Shown: positions 40,866 through 55,244, counted from the stretch's first letter. The stretch: DNA of 64,000 bases from Cenococcum geophilum 1.58 (GCA_001692895.1 KV748184.1:558001-622000), one strand, 5' to 3'. The notes: generated by a model not told the origin, from the sequence alone. Numbers and translations: made by a program.

Positions 40866-42663
40866 GTACCCCCCTTTAAACTTAAGCTTCTACGAGATAG
40901 GGCTATAGTAGTTCTAGGTGGAGTTTATAAAAGTCTTTTGCGGCTTATATAAGTTCTATAGAGTTAATGGGTTCCCATAAAGGCTTAGTAAAGCCTCTTT
41001 ATTTTATAAGGTATATATACTAGCGTTTCCGTTTATTATATTTAATATTATTAATTCTTTTAATAAAGTACTCGTTCTTACTATCTACTTTAACTAGTAG
41101 GGGAAGGTCTTATATCTGCCTAGGTAGGGCGTCTAATATGGGGGTAGTAGGGCGGAGGACTAATATATAAAATATGGGGCGGATTTTAACCGTATTGGGA
41201 AGCTTTAACTAGTAGGCGTAAGAGGAAACGACCTTCTTAACCTTATAAGAGCCAGCGTTTTTTTTTAATTAAGTTTCTTAGTAGAGTGTTTTATATTTAG
41301 GTTTCTTATATTTAGCTAGATAAAGTTACTAATTTAGTAGGCTAGTGCTAGGGTTTATTTCTTATTTACTACGGCTTTACAAACAAATTAGGCCTATATT
41401 ATTTTATTAGTAAGGAACTATTATAGTTCCTCTATCTTCTTTATAAAGTTATTTACTTTTATAATTTATAAGGCGTAATAAGCGGGGTAAGGAATATTAC
41501 TAAAAGGTTTAAAACCTATTTATAGATATTAGCTATAGTTAGCTAGAAATATGGAGACCTTTATAGTTTCTAAGACGGAATTATTTATAGTAAACTTAGC
41601 GAATATAAGCTAGTTAATTTAGTTATCTTATAAATATAACGTGTATATCCAAATATACTATTCTTGTCGGGAATATATTACGTGTGGTTATGTGTAGCCG
41701 CGGCACTAGCGTAGCGAGGAGCCTTAAGCTCCTCGCCCTCCCCCATTCCAATAAAGAAGCTTTATTAACCAACATCACTATAACCTACTTAAGTAGTCGT
41801 TATTGGTGAGTTACCCTATATAACTAACACTAATTAGTGGTTAAATATATAGTCAACTATAGAGCAGCTAGGTTTTCGAATAGAAGAGACAGTCTTATAT
41901 AGGGGTGCTATATACGCTTATATGGAATGGATTCCGGTAATACTATACTACCTTAAACTTACGGAAAACTAGTAATAGAAGTGTCACTAAGTACTAGGAG
42001 ATACTAAGTTGTATCTATTATATAGAATAACCATATTTACGAAGATTTAGTTAAGTACTTTAGGTTAGAAGTATTACTAAACCTACGGTCCTAAGTTAAC
42101 GTCTAAAACGCGTCAAATAACGTCCAAAACGCGTTAAATAATATCTCGAATTGCCTACCTCTTAATAGCAAACTTACGAGATCCTATAAAACCGAAAATC
42201 CTACCTACCTTTAATGTATAACACCCCATTAATTCTATACCTACTATAGCGTTAACCTACCCAAAGAAGTATAAGAAAGATATTAACCTAAAGATATAGA
42301 ATAAAGCTATAATTGACTTTATAAACGCTAAGTAATAGGACTTAAACGGATTCCTATTATACCGTATAGTATACTACAGAGACAGCAAATACAAGAATAC
42401 TATGCTATAGTATTATATAAAGGAGGACTTTATTAAATAGATAAAGGAAATATAGGCTCTTACGAAGAAGGTTATTATATAAGACTTCCGTAACTTCCTT
42501 TAGGAGAATAAAATATTTGTCCCTATAGATAGGGGCATTATTAGAGATAATATTTAAGAGCATATTATTAATGCAGAAGAAGAGCATAAATAGACTCTAT
42601 AAGAGATTAAGTACTAAAAGAAGCTTAACTTATGCTAGAATCTAAGTAATACACTATTAAAGA

Positions 42664-43185
42664 CGCTTTAACCTCCGTAAAAACCTCCGTAAGAATCTCC
42701 GCAAGAATCTCCGCAAGAATCTCCGCAGCAACCTTCGCAAGAACCCCTGTAGCAACCTCCGCAGCAACCACTATAGATAACCTTAGGCTATTAAACACCT
42801 TAAGTTCCTTAAGCTGCCGTATCTCAACCCGTGCCTTAAGCTCTGTCCGTATAAGCTCCGTCTCCACAAGCTTTATCTATACAAGCTCTGTCCGCACAAG
42901 CTCCGTCCGCACAAGCTCTATCCGCGCAAGCTCCGTCCCACTTAAGCGCCAAAACATCTCCCCTAACCCCTACCGCGCCTGGATAACCGGCATAATAAGC
43001 CAAATCTGTAAACGATATCCTAACCCACCAGCAACTTCTATAGCAACTTCCGCAGTAACCTCTATAAGAATCTCTGTAGTAATATCTATAGTAATATCTG
43101 CAGCAATATCCGCAGCAATATCCGCAGTAACCTCCGCAATAACCTCTGTAAAAGCTTCCGCAAAAGCTTCTGTAAAAGCCTTTAC
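42664..43185 (+). repeat. Three blocks of 12-bp periodic low-complexity repeats in element C
   Basis: Blocks at about 42664-42770 (units like gcaagaatctcc), 42848-42940 (units like cacaagctccgtc) and 43025-43180 (units like gcagcaatatcc). On the plus strand they read as Pro/Gln/Ser-rich, Lys/Leu-rich and Gln/Tyr-rich low-complexity stretches. The minus-strand Gly/Tyr/Cys-rich frames are incidental. Confidence 0.7.
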
Positions 43186-43901
43186 AATAACCCAAATCTA
43201 TAAATAGTATCTTTAATTAGCAGCAATAGTTACCTATTCCTCTATAAAGATTTTAAGACTCCTATGGTTCCTAAAGTAGCTATAGAGGTGGCTACTAGCA
43301 TAATTTAGATAGGGAGTTCTTATAGAGGGTACCGTAAAAAGAAAGTAATATAAGGGGGAAGTGGTTAAAACGGCATAGTTATATTAGCAACGCTATAAGT
43401 ATAAAAAAAGAACTGTTAGTATTTACGGCAGTTATAAACCTAATAACTGTTATAACTAATATACCTATAAACTAACCCTATAATAAGATTCCGTGCCGAT
43501 CTGCCTACGGAACCGACCCTATACTAGCACCGTACTGCTATATACTATTAACAAACCGATAGCGCCGCTATACCTACTATTACGATACTAATTGCGCTAA
43601 TACGCCTGCGATCTACCGACTAAATAATTATACCTATACGCCTACAATTAACTAACTGACTAATAAATAAGCTCTATACTTAACTACTATTACTACCGCC
43701 GCTGGTACTGTACTACCACCTAAATAGACTTTTGCTGCTTCCACCTATAGCTAAACTAATACCTTACTGCCTTCCTGCAGCACTATATTTATAAAAGAAG
43801 AATTGCCAAAAGCTTCTTATAGAACTTAGTAAGGTAGATAATAGTACTAGGGTATACTACCTGCGACATTCTACAGACCCTGACTTTAACTAGCTAATTA
43901 G

Positions 43902-43928
43902 GATTTTCCATCCCCAGGATAGAAAATT
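43902..43928. repeat. 27-bp palindrome, copy in element C
   Basis: Arms gattttccatccc and its imperfect complement around a central base. It is related to the copies at 52760-52786 and 59944-59970. Confidence 0.8.
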
Positions 43929-44390
43929 ACTATTGGCTCGCTTACCACTAGCGCCTTAGCGGTCTTTATAAGATGTCCGCCTACTACTTCTAAATAATTC
44001 TTTCTCTTTTCTCTTCTTCTCCTTAGTTTAGTATTTTTACTAAATAGTAATCTATAAGCTTTAGTTTAGAGGCATTTATATAAGCCGCTATAAGAGGCAA
44101 ATTTTCGGATAGCGAGACTTATATTACAATGGCAATAGTAAGTAAGAAGGATTAATATTTCTTATGCTAGTTAAGCGGTATTTTATATATAAATGGCAAC
44201 TATAAAAGAAGAGTTGCTAGTGTCGGGAATATATTACGTGTGGTTACGTATAGCCGCGGCACTAGCGTGGCGAGGAGCCTTAAGCTCCTCGCCCTCTCCC
44301 ATTCCAATAAAGAAGCTTTATTAACCAACATCACTGTAACCTACTCAAGTAGTTGTTATTGGTGAGTCACCCTATGTGACCAACAATTCT

Positions 44391-46822
44391 ATTATAGTAT
44401 TTATACGTTTTATTTAACTATCTATTTCTAGGTAGTATATAGTAAATAATAGTACTTTAATATAGAGTTAGGTAGTTAGTTCTTTTTAAAATATAGAGAT
44501 AAACTAGCTGCCTCTATTAGAGATAATTATTTTAGAAAGTCTATAGAGTTTCTATACGTAGTTTAGAAATAGTTAAGCGATAGTAGGCGTTAATATATTG
44601 GGGTAGGCAATTAAGTGTCTTATTTTAGATAGTTGATCTATAACTACTATAATATTTATACAGGCTTTACTTATAGGGAGATTAATAATAAAGTTAATTA
44701 AAATATCCTTCTATCTTCGGTTTAGAATAGGTAGTGGCTTTAGAAGGCCGTTATACGTCTTATATAAAGCTTTGGCTCGTTAGTAAATATAGCAGCTAAA
44801 GACGTACCTTTATATTATATTATATATATTCAGCTAGTAGTATTCCTATTAGAGTAGCTCTAGTGTTTTTCCTTAGCCTAAGTGGCTGGCTACCGGTAGG
44901 TTATATACGTGTTTAAGGAGCTTAAGCTTAAGTTTATTATAATTAGGGATAACTAGACGGTTTTAGTAATATAGGAGGTTTCTATAAGCTTTATATTTAC
45001 TTAGAAAGATCTTCTTAAAGCGTCTAACGCTATTATAGATTAGCTTAAGCGTCTCTTAGATAAACTTATTATTTAAGTATTCGTTAATTATAATCTGTTT
45101 AATTAATTAATTATTTTAAGGACGTGTACTATAAGGTCTTTAGTAGGAGGGTTAAATAGTTTAAGACGAAGTAGGGTTTAGTTTTAGTAAGAGCGCGCTT
45201 TTTTTTTGTGCTAGCGCGTTTTGCAAATATTAGGTTAAAGTATTAGGCTTTTAACTTTAAACGCCTAGGCGGTATATAATTAAGAATTAAAAATAGGATA
45301 GATATTTTAACTAGCGGGCCTAATAATAGCTTAGCTATTTTATGGTTATAAAGTACTATAAATTCTTATAGTCGCTAAGGACCTTAATTAGAAATCCGGT
45401 GCCTTCTAGTTTAGGTTACTATTATTTAAAATATTTAATAATAGCTAGTAACTCCTTATTATAAATCTTATAGTTATATTTAGCTAGGCTTAATTATTTT
45501 AAGTAGTATACTACGGGGTATAATACTTTATCTTCGTTATATTAAGACAGAATGCCTCTAGTAATATAGTTAGATAAGTTAGCCTCTATAATACTTATTT
45601 AGTTTAGGTTAAAGTATTAAAGTATAGGCGCGGTAGTAAATATAACCTTTAGATAAGTAAAGGCTTTTTTATATTCCTTATTAAAGATAAAGGCTTTATC
45701 CTTTTAGGTTAGAGCTATAAAGGGTAAAACTAGGGCAGAGAGGTTATTAATAAACTGTTAGTAGAAATTGGTAAATCCTATAAAGGCTCTTATATCCTTA
45801 ACGTTTTTAGGGTTTTACCAGTTTATGATTACTTTAACTTTCTTTAGGTCTATTTATATGCCATTTATAAAAATAAGAAGCCTAAGGTATAGGACCTCTA
45901 TTTTATAGAATTTATATTTATTTATATTTAATTATAAACTAGCTCTTTATAGGGCTTATAAAATAAGATTAACGTACTTTTAATATTCGGTTAGGTTATT
46001 ACTATATATTAGGATGTTGTTAACATAAGTAGTATAGAAGATATTTAGGTAAGGACGTAGGGTATTATTTATATAATATTAGAATAAGCTTAGAGCGTTT
46101 ATAAGGCTAAAGGGTATTACTAAGTACTTAAATAATCTATATTGAGTACGAAATGCAGTAAGCTATTTATCCCCTTTTATAATGCAAAGGCGGTTAAATA
46201 TAGAGATAATATTAAGCTTTGTGTAAAAGCGAGCCTTACTTAGTTTATTTAGCGTCTTTTATATTAGCGGGATTAGATATTAGTTTTTAATAGTAACGGC
46301 GTTAAGAGCTTAGTAGTTTACGCAGAAGCGTAATCTACTGCTTAGTTTCTTAATAAAGATTACTAGTACGGCTATAGGTAAAGAGCTTACTCTAATAAAT
46401 CCTTTACTTAGGTTCTTGTTTAGGTACTTCTATAGCACTTAGAGTTTATTTTAAAATATTTTATATAGGGGTCTAAATCCGGGCTGCTTCCCTTTTTTAA
46501 GTATAATCTTATAATCGTACGGTTGGTATTCTAGTAGCTTATTAACTTCCTTTTATAAAAATGCCTTTAGGCGGTTATAGTACTCTACTAATACCTTTAT
46601 AGCAGGGTTAGTGTACTTCTTCAATATTAAAGCCTTTTTAATATTAGCTATAGTAATAGCGAAGATTATATATTTAGGTTTCTTAGCAAGTTATACTAAT
46701 AGAGTAGCTCCAATTATGCGGATATCTAAGGTACTAAGTTTGCTTAAATCATCTGTAGTTTCTTATTTAGGTTTAGGTTTAGTATTAGGTACGGAGTTAA
46801 TATTAAATTTAGGTTTGGGTTC
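44391..46822 (-). mobile_element. Element B, central pol part
   Basis: Minus-strand Gypsy pol remains between the insertions of C and D: reverse transcriptase (about 46450 to 45700, with recognisable RLRFCVNYQALNAVTIKN and FIGFTNFY-type boxes), then RNase H and integrase remains toward 44400. Decayed. Confidence 0.7.
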
Positions 46823-47040
46823 TGTATAATTACAGCACCTGGTGTACGAACGCGTATTTACGCGTTCGTGCACCAACCACCTACGTGCTAACTAATCAGG
46901 GGGGAGGCGCGTCAGTATATAGACCACGTAGTCTACCTCAATAGAATCGACAGTCACCATCATCTAAAAGAGCATACGATACTACACGTATTTCGTGCCC
47001 CTGGATCTGACTCACTCGTGCCATTAAATTGGTACGAACA
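46823..47040 (+). repeat. 5' LTR of element D
   Basis: 218 bp from tgtataattacagcacctg to ggtacgaaca. It contains a palindromic cgaacgcg...cgcgttcg hairpin near its start. Confidence 0.9.
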
Positions 47041-50000
47041 CTGATCAGTGAGCGCGCACAGATCAGCAATCACTCGATACCTCCCCCGAGCGATACTCGA
47101 CAGCGACCACCCGTTCAGACTCCTAGTACGACCTGCTGGAAGGTCGGAAGTCGGGGATTACGGACCATCACTAACTCTGTATACTTATTTAAGTCTTAGT
47201 ACGGTTTACCGGAAGTATAATAGACGCGAATACAGACCTGTACGGAACCCCCTACCCTTAAACCTTAAACCCCTATCCCTACTACACCCTCTTTTAATAC
47301 CTCCAACGTCTTTTTAGACCCCTTATAGAGACCCCCTACCCTTCTGCGAACCGTTACGGACTTGTTAATTACCCTTATAGACTGTTACGGAGACCTACCC
47401 CTTTGCGAACTACTACGGACCTGCCAAGACCCCTTACGGACACTTTTACCCTTCTACGAACCGCTATAGACATTAACCGCCTTTACGGACCACTACAAGA
47501 CCTCTTTCACCCACTGCGTACTATACTATACTATAGTAGACCTAAGGAAGCAAGTCAATAAAGGCTAGGAAAAGTGGAGGCAGGAAGCCGACCTTACGTC
47601 TATACCTAACGTCAATAACTATATTAAATTCAAAGTTCTTAAATATAAATATTTCAAGCTTATAAACGTTGACCTATAGAAGTAATACTAGGAAGACTTT
47701 GCGGACTTTACGGAAACTATCTTTAAAGTATGCAACCCTACTACTATCCGTAACCTACGGACCCTCTTACATAACTAAGGTATATGGGTTAAAAGGAATA
47801 AACAAGTTACTATTATATAGTCCTTATACAACACAATATATAAAAAGGACTAAACGGAATAGACTAAAGAGGAAATCCTAGACCAGTTCCAAGAAATTAA
47901 GGAACTCTTTACTTCTTCTAAACTTAATATAATCACTAGCCTTATACCTAACCTACTTAACTAAATTCGTCCTATAAACCTAAGCAGTCTTAGAATTAAT
48001 CTTACTGGCTAAAGTATACCTAGTACTTAAGTTACGGACCGCAATACCCCCGTAACCTAAAATACGGACTAAACCCCTTCTGTTATTTAAGTTATAGATC
48101 TATAAGCTATATATCCGTAAACTATATATCCGCAAGCTATATATCCGTAAGTTATAGATCTATAACCTACCTAAGTAAAGTCCTACGGTAAGGAGCTAGC
48201 AAACCTAGCTAAGCTCTATACCGACGAATCTAAGTACAGCGGTAAAAACGATAATTTTAACTTTAAACTAACTATCTTTATAAACCTTTGCCAAAAGGCT
48301 AATATTTCTAAACAAGAGTTCAGCTAAGCCTACTCTACTATGCTGCGCGGCCTAGTACTTAACTACTACTACACTAACCTCAAGAGCAAACCCCTTGGTG
48401 TTCCCTTTGATAAGCTATATAAAGCTACCCGTAACTACTTTAAAGGACCGAAATATAGGCGTGATATCTTTACCTAATAGAATGCGACCAAGCTACGGAC
48501 CGTAATTAATAAGAACACTAAAAAATCGACTATAGAATGCCTATAAATTCTTATTAAAGACCTCTGGCACCTATAGCACGGCCTTAACGCCAAGCTTTAA
48601 ATAGACGACTTCCTGTATAATAAACTTATTACGGCCTACTAGGAAGTAGAGCCCTATAAGTACGCCTATTATAAGCCTATAGACACTTTAGCTGGCCTTA
48701 TTAATGATCTACGCTCCTCTATTATAACGTACGAAGTCTTAAACCCACTAGGCAGCACTTAAGCCTTTATTGCGGATATTTAATATCCGCAAATAGACTT
48801 AGACGTCTACTTTACGGACCGCCGCTACTACTAGTAGTACCCGCATTGACCAGGCTCTACCCGTAACCCCTATAATAACTCCCGTACAAAAATATACCCC
48901 TATAGACAAACTAGCTAGAAGTGCTTTATGTGCGGTAAGAAAGGATGTTAGTCTATAAAGTATACCTAGGAAGAACGTAATAAGTCTAAGAAGAGATTTA
49001 ATAATCGGATTAACTAGTTTATCTTAGACTATAAAGGAGAGGAAGCGGAGGAGTCTCTTAACAAGTTAATAGAAGCCCTTATAATTGACTTTAACTTAGA
49101 TATTTAGGAATAGGAGATCTTAGAGACGTTTCTAACTACTTATAGACCTTTTACGGACAACTAAGCCTTTAATATTACGACCGTATTAGCCAACCGTTCC
49201 TTTATACACTTAATTACACCCGAAAACTAGCCTATAAGTATACCCGTTAAACCTATTACGGATATTACGGACCGCGAACAGGACCTATTTGCATATATCA
49301 CTATAGAACGCTATACCCCTAAAGAATTCTATAGTGTTATGATTAATATAGGTGCCTTTAAGAAATCTACTGTAGGTTACGGACAATACCTTGTATATAA
49401 GACCACCGTAAATAATAATACGGATATTAATACTATGCAAACTAGGGCCGTAAACGTCTAATTTGGCATTAGCTTAACCGCATTAATTAGATTAGTTAAA
49501 GTTAAGACTCTAATTAGCCTAGTTAACTTCCATATAGTAAAAGCGGACACCCCTTTCCTACTCTGCCTTGCGGATATGGATAGACTATAGGTCTACTATA
49601 ACAATGTTATAGATACCCTAATTGGCCCTGTAACTGCCCTAAAAAGCAAGTATATCACCCTACTAATTACACGACGATTCGGACACCCGTTTCTTATATA
49701 GGGAGAAACTTTACGGACCTACATTTAGAAATCTTTTAACTATAACCCGTGCTACCTTACTAGTACTAAGATCTACCGCCTATACCGCCGTTTCGGCCAC
49801 CTGTTAGCTAAAAAGCTGTATAAAGTCCTTAAACGCTTTAGATACGACAACATTAATAGGAAGGCAATTAACCACCTAACTAAATACTGCTCCTTTTGCC
49901 AGAAATACAGACGTTCCCTAGGCCGATTTAAGTTTACCCTTTATAAGGATCTTAACTTTAACTACTTAGTGTACGTAGATATTATATACATTAACGGCAG

Positions 50001-52759
50001 CCTAGTACTATATATAATTAATAAGGTAACCCGTTATTAAGCCGCCCGTTAGTTATAAAATATATCCGCAAAGTATACTTAGGATATTTTACGGACCTAC
50101 TAGATTAACACGTACGTTAGACCCCCTAAGTATATTACCCACAACGCTAGTAGGAACTTTATTAGCAAGGAATTCTAGTAGTATGCTACGGCTATAGCTA
50201 TATTAATAAAAGCTGTTCTAGTTAAGGCGTATTAGTCCATTAGACTTGTTAAGCGAGCTTACCTAGCCTTACGGAGAGCTTACTAGATTATTATAGATAA
50301 ATGCAAGGACATCTAAAAGGAACTGGCTCTATAGATAGCCGTAAAAGCCATTAATAATACCGCTGGCCCTAACGGACTAGTACCTACCCTCTTAGTTTAT
50401 AGAGCCTACCTAAGAATAAGTAACCTAGGCCCTTCTGCCCCGTCTATTACGGAACAAGCAGCTGCAATACGGAAGGTAATAGCCGAAATAGTTAAATTAC
50501 GGGCTAAATAAACTATTAATAACGCCCTATACTACCGCAACGGACCTAATACAACCTTAGTATATAACCTCCCGCTTAACTCTGAAGTCCTTATATAGCG
50601 TGAAAGCGGCAGCTGGAATGGACCCTATTGTCTACTAGCCGTAGAAAACGAGACGTGCTGCGTATAGCTTCCTAGTGGGCCAACTAGCTTCAGAAGCATG
50701 TCCGTAAAACCCTACTTTCGGCCCAAAACTACCTATGACGTTAAGCCAGACGAACTAGAAGCAACCGCCGAACCAGACAAACCAGAAGCGACTGCCGAAT
50801 TAGATAAACTAGAAGCACCCTTGCCTACCCTAGAAGTCCCTTAGAAACCCACTAAACCTACTAAATCTACTATAAAGCGTGGTCGAGGACGCCCCCGAAA
50901 GCACCCTATAACTAAGAACCCTATAATAGAGAATTACCTAACCTCCGCAGGAATATCCGCAAGGCAACCTTTACCTGTGGATATATCAGTTCTAGTATAG
51001 GAAACCCCGTTTACGGACTTATGACGTAAAGAGATTAACGGACTACTTAAAAAGGGTATCTTTGCGGTTATAATAGAGAAAGATGTTCCGCAAGGCGTCC
51101 GTATATTTAACTTATACTTTATTAACGAAATTAAGCACCCTAGTACTAATAAAGCTTTTGAAAAGTTAAGGCTTATTATATAAGCCTATAATGACTAGGG
51201 AAAAGACTTAGTCCTTACGCAATTACCTATAATTTAATGGGTCAGCCAACGGATTATACTTGTACTTATATCTGGACTATAGTAAACTAGACCCGTAGCC
51301 CTTTACTTATAGGATATCTCGCAAGCCTACGTGCAGTCTAATACCTACCTAAGTAGGGACATCTTTATACGACTACCGCTCAAGCTTAATCTATAACTAG
51401 GAACAATTTTATAGGTTGTAAAACCTCTATATGGAGTACCGGAAGCTAGAAACCATTAGTTTAAGATATACTACTAGCACCACGTTAGTAAACTTAAAAT
51501 GGAACAGTTAACCTACGACCCCTACCTCCTATATAGCCCATCGAACGGCCTTGGTATTATTAGACTCTAAATAAATAATACCCTATTCCTAGCAGACTAG
51601 ACCTTTACGGACGCTAAAGAAACTAAACTATAAAAGGCTAAGTTCTTAGTAAAGCCGTAAGAGTAGTTAACTAAGTAGAATCTAATTAAGTTTAATAGAG
51701 GCCTAATTATATAAAAGGGTAACCTAATTAAGCTGACTTAGGAACGCCAAGCTTAAAACCTAAAGCCCGTTATAGTAAAGCCTATAGACCTCACTAGCTC
51801 CCGCGAAGAGACCTATAAAACCGTAAATATAAAGGACTAATACGTTGCATAGCGTGCAAGAGGCGCCTATATTGCCACAGTCTGTCAACCTAAATCTGCC
51901 TACAATTTGTCCTTTATAGCCCAGGCAGTAGATCCGTAAAAAGAAAATATTAAGTAGCTTAATAAGCGCATTTAGTGGCAAATTAATAATGCAGTAAGGG
52001 GACTTATATTCGTACCACTAGACCTAAGTTCCCTTAGCTTACTGGCATTTACGGACGCCTCCTTTACTAATAATAGGGACCTATTATTGTAAATCGGCTT
52101 CGTAATTATACTTACGGACCGTAATTAGGACGCAAATATACTGTATTGGTCTTTAATTAAGTGCAAATAAATAACCTGCAGTGTACTAGCTTCTAAACTA
52201 TATACACTAGCTTATGGTTTTAATATAGCAGCCGCAATTAAATTAACAGTTTAAAAGATTCTATAACTAGAGCAGTTACCCCTGGTTTTATATACTAATT
52301 TAAAGTCCCTCTATAACTGCCTAGTTAAACTAGGTACGATATAAGAGAAGAGGCTTATAGTTGACCTAATGTGCTTACATCAGGCCTATAAACGACGTGA
52401 AATTACGGAGGTTAAATGGATTAGCGGCGGAAACAACCTAGTAGACGCCATGACTAAGGCAAAGCCGTGTTAAGCCCTTAAAACCCTAATTAATATAAAT
52501 AAGCTTAATCTAAAAGTTATAAAATAGGTGGAATAAGACTAACGGAGCACCTACGGTACATCTACGGCCTATTAGAAGGCCGTACGGTTTACTATACGGT
52601 CCATCCTACGGACCGTAAGCTATTAAATAATCGGCACAGGCAGATTGCCCCAAATTGCCCCAAATTGCCGCAAAAATTGCCCATATTACGGTACAGGTGG
52701 AAAATAGTGGACTCACGTAACCTGCCGAATTCTACAGGGTGGTTAAATTGACCAATCAC

Positions 52760-52786
52760 GATTTTCCATCCCCGGGATAGAAAATC
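52760..52786. repeat. 27-bp palindrome, copy in element D
   Basis: Arms gattttccatccc / gggatagaaaatc with one mismatched pair, located about 250 bp before the 3' LTR of D. Confidence 0.85.
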
Positions 52787-53035
52787 GCCATTAGCTCGCT
52801 TAGCACTAGCGCCTTAGCGGCCCTCAAGATCTAACCTACAGCCCGTCAAAAGGCCGTACGGTTTATTTTACGGACCGTAAGCAGGACTTACGGCCAGCTT
52901 AGGGCACCGTTTGGAAGGCAGCCCAGAAGGCACCTCAGGAGGGATTTCCTATGTATTTTCGTATGTGTTTTATGGTTCTATTAAGGCAATTACGGAGGCT
53001 GTACACAAGTGGTTTCATTTTCCAAGTACCGCCAG

Positions 53036-53253
53036 TGTATAATTACAGCACCTGGTGTACGAACGCGTATTTACGCGTTCGTGTACCAACCACCTACGTG
53101 CTAACTAATCAGGGGGGAGGCGCGTCAGTATATAGACCACGTAGTCTACCTCAATAGAATCGACAGTCACCATCATCCAAAAGAGCATACGATACTACAC
53201 GTATTTCGTGCCCCTGGATCTAACTCACTCGTGCCATTAAATTGGTACGAACA
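53036..53253 (+). repeat. 3' LTR of element D
   Basis: 218 bp, almost identical to 46823-47040 and followed by ggttc. Confidence 0.9.
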
Positions 53254-53258
53254 GGTTC

Positions 53259-55244
53259 TTTAAGTATTCTTTTTATTATAGGGTACTAGTTTTTCTAGTA
53301 GTTTTATATGCTAAGCTTAAGCTTCTACTTAGTTTGGGGCGTTATAGTGCTTAATAATAACTTATAGAATTTAGTGGAATTTTTAGATCCTTAGTAGATG
53401 TTAGTAAAATTCTTATATTAGTGGAATTTGGTAGAATTCCTATACTAATAGAATTTGGTGGAAATCTTAGGCTAGTAGATTTTAGTAGATTTCCTAGATT
53501 TTAGTTTAGGGTTAGAGTAGTAAGTTATAAGGCACTTCTGTTTATAATAAGGGGCGGTAAATAAAAGCTTAAGGTTATCTTAATTAATAGTTATCTTATA
53601 TAGCTTTATCTAGAGTTATTTAAGAATTATTAGGTAACTTAGGGTAGTAATAAAAAGCCTAATTAGTTCTTCGTGGTTTAGGTATTAAAGCCTTAGGTAT
53701 ACTATATAGGTAATTTAGCCTAAGACCGTGTATTTACTATTAAATCTAAATACGTTAATATGCCGGTCGAGGGGGGTTAGGGTAAAACTATTATCTTACG
53801 CGAAGATCTTATTAATAAATTCTATGCTACTAGCTCTTATATTAATTAGGACTTCAGTATTAGCCTATTAATTATTTTACTAAAGATAATAGTTAACCGT
53901 TATACTACAATCCTAAGAGTTGGGGTTTACGACATCTAAAGTATTTAATGAGATTCTATGGTATAGCTATTCTAGAGAGCGACTTAACTCTAAAACGCAT
54001 CTTTTAGTAGTAAGCAGGAAGGGGTTCCTATAGGACGTTAGTTATAGCTTCGTCCTTATAAGTAATGCTTACTGGATATAAAGCTGGTGCTAGATAAAAA
54101 TTGGAGACAGTAACTAGTAAATTAATGCAGTAAATAGGTGCTAGTGTTAGCCATTCGCAAGTTATTTTAGGACGTAGGTAAGGGGATAAGATAGTATTTT
54201 AAGATATAGTTATTACTTCTATACTTAAAGTAGAGGCTTAGCTTAATACGTCTTTCTTATTTAGAGAACCCTAGTAGGGCGTACTATAGGGTTATAGTGT
54301 TAATATCTATGTCGTTAGGGTGCTTAGGCTAAAACGATAACTCAGTAAATATTTATAGGGTTGCTGTATTATATTAGGGGGCGGGCTTTAGTATTAGGCG
54401 TAGTATATTATTATACCGTTTGTTAATAACGTTTACGTAGGTATTAAGGGCTCCTAGTAGGTACGCCTATTAGGGAGGTTTTTAGTTTAAGGCTTAGGGA
54501 TTTAATAAGGCTGTTAACTAGTGTAAAGTTATTCTAGCTAGTTTCTTTTATATAATAGTTAAATTTAGAGAAGTATACTAGGAAACCTTTTGTTTCTTAG
54601 GCTATATAATTTATTTTTCTCTAAGTAGTAGCTTAGCGGTTTAGGTTACTATATATAGCTTTAAGAAGTATAATTAAGCTTTATACTAAGTTCGGCTAAA
54701 GAGGTTTAATAAAGTTAGCTGCCTTTTTTCTTAGTTAACTTAAGGCGTAACAAAGCTAGTTAGCTTTAGTTAAGTAGCGGTTAGCATTACTAGTTAGCTT
54801 ATTTTTAAGCTAGCTTAGAAATAATTAGAGCTTTTATTATTTACTAGTAAATACTAGGGGATTTAGTAGTTATTTAGATTATTACAGTATAGTAGTTAGC
54901 TTAGGGTAAGAGACTATTATAGGTTCGGGGCTTACGTTCCGCGTATTTATCTCTAGAAATAGTATTTAGTCTTAAGGTCCTAGCGTAGGCATCTTAAGGG
55001 TACGGATTTCTTCTTAGAGGTTCTTAATTAATTGCTAGTATTATGCTTCTTATTCGGCTTATTATTAATTTAAAATAGCTTAGTTTTATATAAGGGCGTT
55101 TATAAAAGACTTTTATATCTCTGCTAATTATTCTTAGAGTATAGATATAATGCCGACGGCTATTATAGGAGTTTTAGGTTCGTTCTGCATATTAATAGTA
55201 GTATAAGTAGTTAACGCAACGTAGTATTATGGAGTAAGTATAAG
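53259..55244 (-). mobile_element. Element B, gag-side part
   Basis: Between D and the 5' LTR of B. AT-rich, minus-strand gag/protease side by position. No domain can be named with confidence. Confidence 0.55.

Larger units (their letters stand above)
41665..44385 (+). mobile_element. Element C: 2.7-kb LTR element without recognisable pol
   Basis: LTRs of 165 bp at 41665-41829 and 44221-44385 (tgtcgggaat ... caaca), flanked by attct on both sides (41660-41664, 44386-44390). They differ at about a dozen places, all transitions. The 2.4-kb interior has no reverse transcriptase or integrase that I can see, only gag-like and low-complexity sequence, so it is probably a nonautonomous (LARD/TRIM-like) unit. 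A purine-rich run precedes the right LTR. It is a fossil with many breaks. Confidence 0.8.
46823..53253 (+). mobile_element. Element D: Copia fossil with near-identical LTRs
   Basis: A 6,431-bp Ty1/Copia element inserted into B. LTRs of 218 bp at 46823-47040 and 53036-53253 differ at about three positions, all transitions, and ggttc flanks both ends (46818-46822, 53254-53258). In plus-strand order: gag-like sequence, a protease region near 49330, the GAG-pre-integrase Cys/His region near 49790-49910, integrase, reverse transcriptase (about 51000-51480) and RNase H (near 52040-52230), which is the Copia order. It has many breaks with RIP-like texture, yet its LTRs are close, so it is the youngest large element here. 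Confidence 0.85.

Noticed and set aside
42625-43195. Minus-strand Gly/Tyr/Cys-rich and Ala/Glu-rich ORFs
   Set aside because: They arise from the 12-bp periodic repeats of element C read antisense and have no independent support.
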